Origin: Desulfosalsimonas propionicica
GTDB taxonomy: Bacteria; Desulfobacterota; Desulfobacteria; Desulfobacterales; Desulfosalsimonadaceae
Reading direction: 5' to 3'
DNA: 64,000 bases
NCBI RefSeq assembly: GCF_013761005.1
Contig: NZ_JACDUS010000009.1
Location: forward strand, 1-64,000
Part shown: positions 60,957 to 64,000 of the stretch, in pieces
Layout of the letters: the number at the start of each line of letters is the position of its first letter
How positions within the stretch are numbered: position 1 is the first letter of the stretch
The notes under the pieces: model-generated
Seen by the model: only the letters and a program-made list of their open reading frames with translations
The model's database searches: none
What the model was told of the DNA's origin: nothing
Translations under genes and position numbers: made by a program

Positions 60957-61505
60957 CTAGAACGTATTTTGCCGGCAGAATTCTTCCACGGATTTGCGCT
61001 TTGGTGCAGAGGGCACCTTGGAGGGGTATCCCATGGGAATCAGGCTTACCAATTCATGATTTTGCGGCACCTTGAGCACTTCTGCGGCCTTGTCCTGGTC
61101 AAACAGGCCCATGATCACCGAACCCAGCCCCAGGGAATGCGCGGCCAGAGACAGGTTCTGGGCGGCAATGCCGAGATCGAACATAAACCAGTCACCGAAC
61201 TTGGTGGTCACCTGCCCTTTGTAATAGCCGGCCTCGTTTAAGCGGGCGCACAATGCCAGCACCACCGGAGCGCTGCCAACGGCCTTGTGGGCCGGATTGG
61301 ACTTGGGCACGGCCTCCTGCTGCAGCCGGGCCTTTAATTCCGGATCGGTTACCGCCACCACCTCCCAGCACTGGGTATTGGCCCAGGAAGGCGCCCACCT
61401 GACAGCTTCGAGCACGGAATTGAGCACGTCGTCGGAAACGGGTTTATCTTCGAAATTACGGACGGTACGTCTTTGGTAAATGGCATCGAATACTTCATTG
61501 CTCAT
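60957..61505 (-). CDS. Nitroreductase-family flavoprotein
   Basis: FMN-dependent oxidoreductase of 182 residues. IYQRRTVRNFEDKPVSDD near the start, APSWANTQCWEVVAV (FMN-binding) and GLGSVIMGLFD are family features. The substrate is unknown; such proteins reduce nitroaromatics, quinones or flavins. Its start overlaps the ispD stop by four bases (ATGA). Confidence 0.92.
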   Translation of the reverse strand: MSNEVFDAIYQRRTVRNFEDKPVSDDVLNSVLEAVRWAPSWANTQCWEVVAVTDPELKARLQQEAVPKSNPAHKAVGSAPVVLALCARLNEAGYYKGQVTTKFGDWFMFDLGIAAQNLSLAAHSLGLGSVIMGLFDQDKAAEVLKVPQNHELVSLIPMGYPSKVPSAPKRKSVEEFCRQNTF

Positions 61506-62224
61506 GGTTTGGCCTCCGCTGTTGATTGATTTTCTAAAAGCCGGGCAGCCATTTCCAGGTCTGCCGGTGTGGTGATCTTGATATTGCCGCGGCTGCCCTC
61601 GATGATGCGCACGCCCACACCCATGCGCTCCACAAGGGACGCGTCATCGGTTCCGAGAAATCCGTCAGCCGCCGCTTTTTCAAAAGCCTTTTGGATAAGG
61701 CGGAAATCAAAGGCCTGGGGGGTCTGGGCCAGCCAGATCCCGTCCCGGTTTACGGTTTGGGCGATCACGTTGCCGGCGTCCACCCGCTTAAGCGTTTCTG
61801 CGGCCGGAATGCCGGCAATGCAGGCCCCGGTTTCAGCCGCCATGTCAATACAGCCGGAAATGAGCTTGGCCGTGACAAAGGGACGCACGCCATCGTGGAT
61901 CACCACAATTTTTTCAGGCCGGTCCAGACTGGCAAGCCCGCATTGCACCGAGTCCTGCCGCTTTCGGCCCCCGGCCGTGAGTTTGATGGGTTTTTGGTTC
62001 TCTACCAGGGGCAGAACCGATTTGCGGCAAAACGCAAAATCCGCCTCCGGAACCACAAGGCAGATATCGGCGACCTGGGGATGTGCGGCAAAAACCTGCA
62101 GGGTGCGTGCAAGAACGGGCATGTCCCCGAGCGCAAGAAACTGCTTGGCAACCGGAGAACACATGCGCACCCCGCGTCCGGCGGCCACGATCACGGCTGA
62201 TGCCATATGCCGGGTCGCATTCAT
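61502..62224 (-). CDS. ispD: 2-C-methyl-D-erythritol 4-phosphate cytidylyltransferase
   Basis: Third step of the MEP isoprenoid pathway. It has about 240 residues. The CTP-binding loop AVIVAAGRGVRMCSPVAKQFL differs slightly from the usual GxGxRMGxxxPKQF. VIHDGVRPFVTAKLI, TAGGRKRQDSVQ and the KITTPADLEMA ending are typical. I chose ATG 62224; starts at 62230 (TTG) and 62206 are possible and none has a good ribosome binding site. Confidence 0.93.
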   Translation of the reverse strand: MNATRHMASAVIVAAGRGVRMCSPVAKQFLALGDMPVLARTLQVFAAHPQVADICLVVPEADFAFCRKSVLPLVENQKPIKLTAGGRKRQDSVQCGLASLDRPEKIVVIHDGVRPFVTAKLISGCIDMAAETGACIAGIPAAETLKRVDAGNVIAQTVNRDGIWLAQTPQAFDFRLIQKAFEKAAADGFLGTDDASLVERMGVGVRIIEGSRGNIKITTPADLEMAARLLENQSTAEAKP

Positions 62225-62240
62225 AAACAAATCACAAAGC

Positions 62241-63560
62241 CTATCGCAGATATTTCAGGCTTTTGGGAAGCGGGATGCCCTTGCCCATTCGGTCTTCGCC
62301 GTAGTTGACCCCGGCAAGGACCTCAATGTCTTTTAGCGCCCGGACATCGCCCTCAAAACTCACCTCCTTGATGCCCTCCTTCTGTATCATGCCCCCGGCC
62401 CACTGGATATCGAGCACGCTGCTGGCGTCAAAGCGATGATCATCCACCACCAGATCCACCTGCCCGCCGTAGCGCTGGACCACCTTGGCCACAAGCAGGC
62501 TGGGCCGGCAGTGAAACCCCAGATCCTTTGGGATGGGCACCTGGATGGCGCCCTTTTCCACGTTTTCCTTTAAAATTTCCCTGGCCTCGTCCCGACCGGA
62601 GGCAAAATAATGGTTCACGTAATACAGACCGTAATTGATGGTGCAGTCCAGCAGGCGGTCGGGATCAACAAGTTCACAGAGCTGCCTGCGCACCACACGG
62701 TAGATGTTTTTATACCCCACCTCGATCAAATGCCGCTCGTAGAAATGCAGGAGCCGGCCCATGATCTGCAGGAGATGGAATATCACGGAAAAATAGGAAC
62801 GGAACTGCTTCAGCCCCCGGTTGCCGTACCGGAATCCGCCCTGGATCACATAGGAATCAAACGAGGACTGCAGGTTGTGCACCAGCATCTCAAAGCGCCG
62901 GATCTCCACTTCGTTGACCTTTTCGGGCACCAGGGCCTTTAACCCGTCGCGGTCGTAGACCTCGTAGAATTCATAAGTGTCAAAATCATCGGCAATGGAG
63001 AGAAACTCATTGGCCACCCGGACGATCTGATTTCGCTGCTGATCCTTGTCCTCATCATAAATATTGTAGTCCAGCATCTCCCCGGAAGACACCCCCGGAA
63101 AATTGGTTTCCGGATATCCGCCCTCAGCCGGTTCGGCAATGCCAAGCCGGCTGGCTTCTTCCAGAATGGCCGGGGCCAGATTGGACAAAGACCCGTTGAT
63201 AAATGAAAGCACGATCTCCCCGTACGCCCGGAAATCTTCCTTGACGTCAATGTCGTAGAACACAAGGCGGTTTAACACATGCTTCTGGGTGTAGCCGGCA
63301 AGGCTCAGATGCCGCACTGCCGCAGTCATTTCCCGGTAATAGTACCAGTCTGCGTTGTTTTTGGCCCCGTGAAAGTCCAAAAAATCCTCGAGCAGATGGG
63401 AGCTGGTGATCAATTTTGAATAAAGACTTTTGGTAAAGGATTGTTCGGGCCGGGTGCAGGTACGGATAAACATCAGGCAGCGCATGTAATTGTGGGAATA
63501 AAACCGCACCCGTTCTCCAAAAGAAAGATCACAAAGCCCGTTTGCCGCATCGATTTCCAT
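62241..63560 (-). CDS. Uncharacterised protein with C-terminal HPr-like domain
   Basis: A 439-residue protein I do not recognise as a whole. Residues 1-335 are mostly helical, rich in Tyr, Phe, Arg and Asp, without membrane segments, and unlike a known catalytic domain to my eye. Residues about 340-425 resemble the HPr phosphocarrier: LGFHCRPSLLVAKV with His350 where HPr has the phospho-His in GxHARP, then DASSVLDIQWAGG aligning with the Ser46 region. It may be a phosphorylated regulator. It lies between a SufB/D gene and ispD on the same strand. Confidence 0.62.
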   Translation of the reverse strand: MEIDAANGLCDLSFGERVRFYSHNYMRCLMFIRTCTRPEQSFTKSLYSKLITSSHLLEDFLDFHGAKNNADWYYYREMTAAVRHLSLAGYTQKHVLNRLVFYDIDVKEDFRAYGEIVLSFINGSLSNLAPAILEEASRLGIAEPAEGGYPETNFPGVSSGEMLDYNIYDEDKDQQRNQIVRVANEFLSIADDFDTYEFYEVYDRDGLKALVPEKVNEVEIRRFEMLVHNLQSSFDSYVIQGGFRYGNRGLKQFRSYFSVIFHLLQIMGRLLHFYERHLIEVGYKNIYRVVRRQLCELVDPDRLLDCTINYGLYYVNHYFASGRDEAREILKENVEKGAIQVPIPKDLGFHCRPSLLVAKVVQRYGGQVDLVVDDHRFDASSVLDIQWAGGMIQKEGIKEVSFEGDVRALKDIEVLAGVNYGEDRMGKGIPLPKSLKYLR

Positions 63561-63569
63561 TACATCCGC

Positions 63570-64000
63570 CTATATTGCATCATGTTGGGTCTCTCTGACC
63601 ACCTGGTCGATTTCTTCGGCCAGGCCGGGAGGCAGCCCTTCGATGTCCACATTTAAAAATCCGCGAACAATGGTGGAAACAGCGGTTTCTTCGTCAAGCC
63701 CCCGGGCCATGAGATACTCGATTTCCCGCTGGTCGATTTTTCCCACAGCCGCCTCGTGGGACATATCCACCCCCGGCACCCGGCCCACCAGTTCCGGAAT
63801 AGCGTGCATGATCCCCTCTTTTAAAATCAACCCCTTGCATTCCAGATGCCCCTTGACGCCTTCGGCCCGGGCATCCATCTCGCCCCGTGCGATGATGGTG
63901 CCGCCCGTGGTAATGGCCCTGGAAATGATTTCCGCCCGGGCCCCGGGGTGCTCCAGGATCACCGTTGAGCCCGTATCCAGCTCGCATCCGGGCGGGGCCA
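63570..64000 (-). CDS. SufB/SufD-family iron-sulphur assembly protein, C-terminal part
   Basis: The 3' end of a gene that continues beyond the right edge. The visible 143 residues belong to the SufBD beta-helix core: ELDTGSTVILEHPGARAEII, GVKGHLECKGLIL, HEAAVGKIDQREIEYLMARG and EETAVSTIVRGFLN, ending shortly after. SufB and SufD form the scaffold that builds iron-sulphur clusters with the ATPase SufC. Whether this is SufB or SufD cannot be told without the N-terminus. Confidence 0.88.
   Translation of the reverse strand, partial: APPGCELDTGSTVILEHPGARAEIISRAITTGGTIIARGEMDARAEGVKGHLECKGLILKEGIMHAIPELVGRVPGVDMSHEAAVGKIDQREIEYLMARGLDEETAVSTIVRGFLNVDIEGLPPGLAEEIDQVVRETQHDAI

Noticed and set aside
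62241-63560. Ordinary HPr gene
   Set aside because: Classical HPr is about 88 residues; here it is only the last fifth of a long protein and no other PTS gene lies nearby.

Overview
This looks like chromosomal core-genome DNA from an anaerobic Desulfobacterota-like bacterium, probably near Desulfobacterales (inference). The pointers are an F1 ATP synthase operon with paired b and b' genes but no a or c genes, a complete 12-gene complex I operon with a fused NuoBCD, a UGA-encoded selenoprotein, an acyl-CoA dehydrogenase carrying a rubredoxin-like tail, QueH, and a short GlmU. The DNA is moderately GC-rich. I see no prophage, insertion sequence, integrase or CRISPR array.

Layout. 1-458 holds the 5' end of a 16S rRNA gene (minus strand) with a boxA-like leader and up to three tandem promoter candidates. 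459-5343 (minus) holds tyrS, rny, a 6S RNA gene, zapA, a ZapB-like gene and a GlmU pyrophosphorylase domain. 5494-11443 (minus) is the operon b', b, delta, alpha, gamma, beta, epsilon, closed by a strong hairpin terminator. rodA follows at 11.6-12.7 kb, then a divergent DUF362/ferredoxin gene with a near-consensus promoter. From 27.6 down to 13.9 kb there is one long same-strand run: eno, an exported LolA-like protein, pyrG, an LD-carboxypeptidase, a serine hydrolase, mreB-mreC-mreD-mrdA, glnS and the acyl-CoA dehydrogenase-rubredoxin fusion. A small winged-helix/coiled-coil gene is divergent from eno. A UvrD/Rep-type helicase and ugd follow on the minus strand, then tRNA-Leu(UAA).

31.9-39.2 kb (plus) holds a selenocysteine peroxiredoxin-like gene and then lipA-sucA-sucB-lpd, a lipoate synthase plus full 2-oxoglutarate dehydrogenase set. 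It runs convergently into the complex I operon (53.4 to 39.2 kb, minus): nuoA, nuoBCD fusion, nuoE, F, G, H, I, J, K, L, M, N. A 126-bp imperfect palindromic element sits between nuoBCD and nuoE. 53.5-60.9 kb (plus) holds maf, yggS, queH, an M48 protease with TPR repeats, and an Mla/MCE lipid transport operon (STAS-MlaE fusion, MlaF, MlaD, lipoprotein). The last stretch (minus) holds a SufB/D-family gene (cut by the window end), a 439-residue protein with an HPr-like C-terminus, ispD and a nitroreductase.

Together the genes cover cell-wall elongation, energy conservation (NADH from 2-oxoglutarate dehydrogenase could feed complex I, whose ion gradient drives ATP synthase), RNA turnover and translation, and outer-membrane lipid upkeep. 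The most notable items are the selenoprotein with its SECIS-like hairpin, the NuoBCD fusion, the acyl-CoA dehydrogenase-rubredoxin fusion, the HPr-tailed protein and the palindromic element inside the nuo operon. No wholly new multi-gene system is evident.
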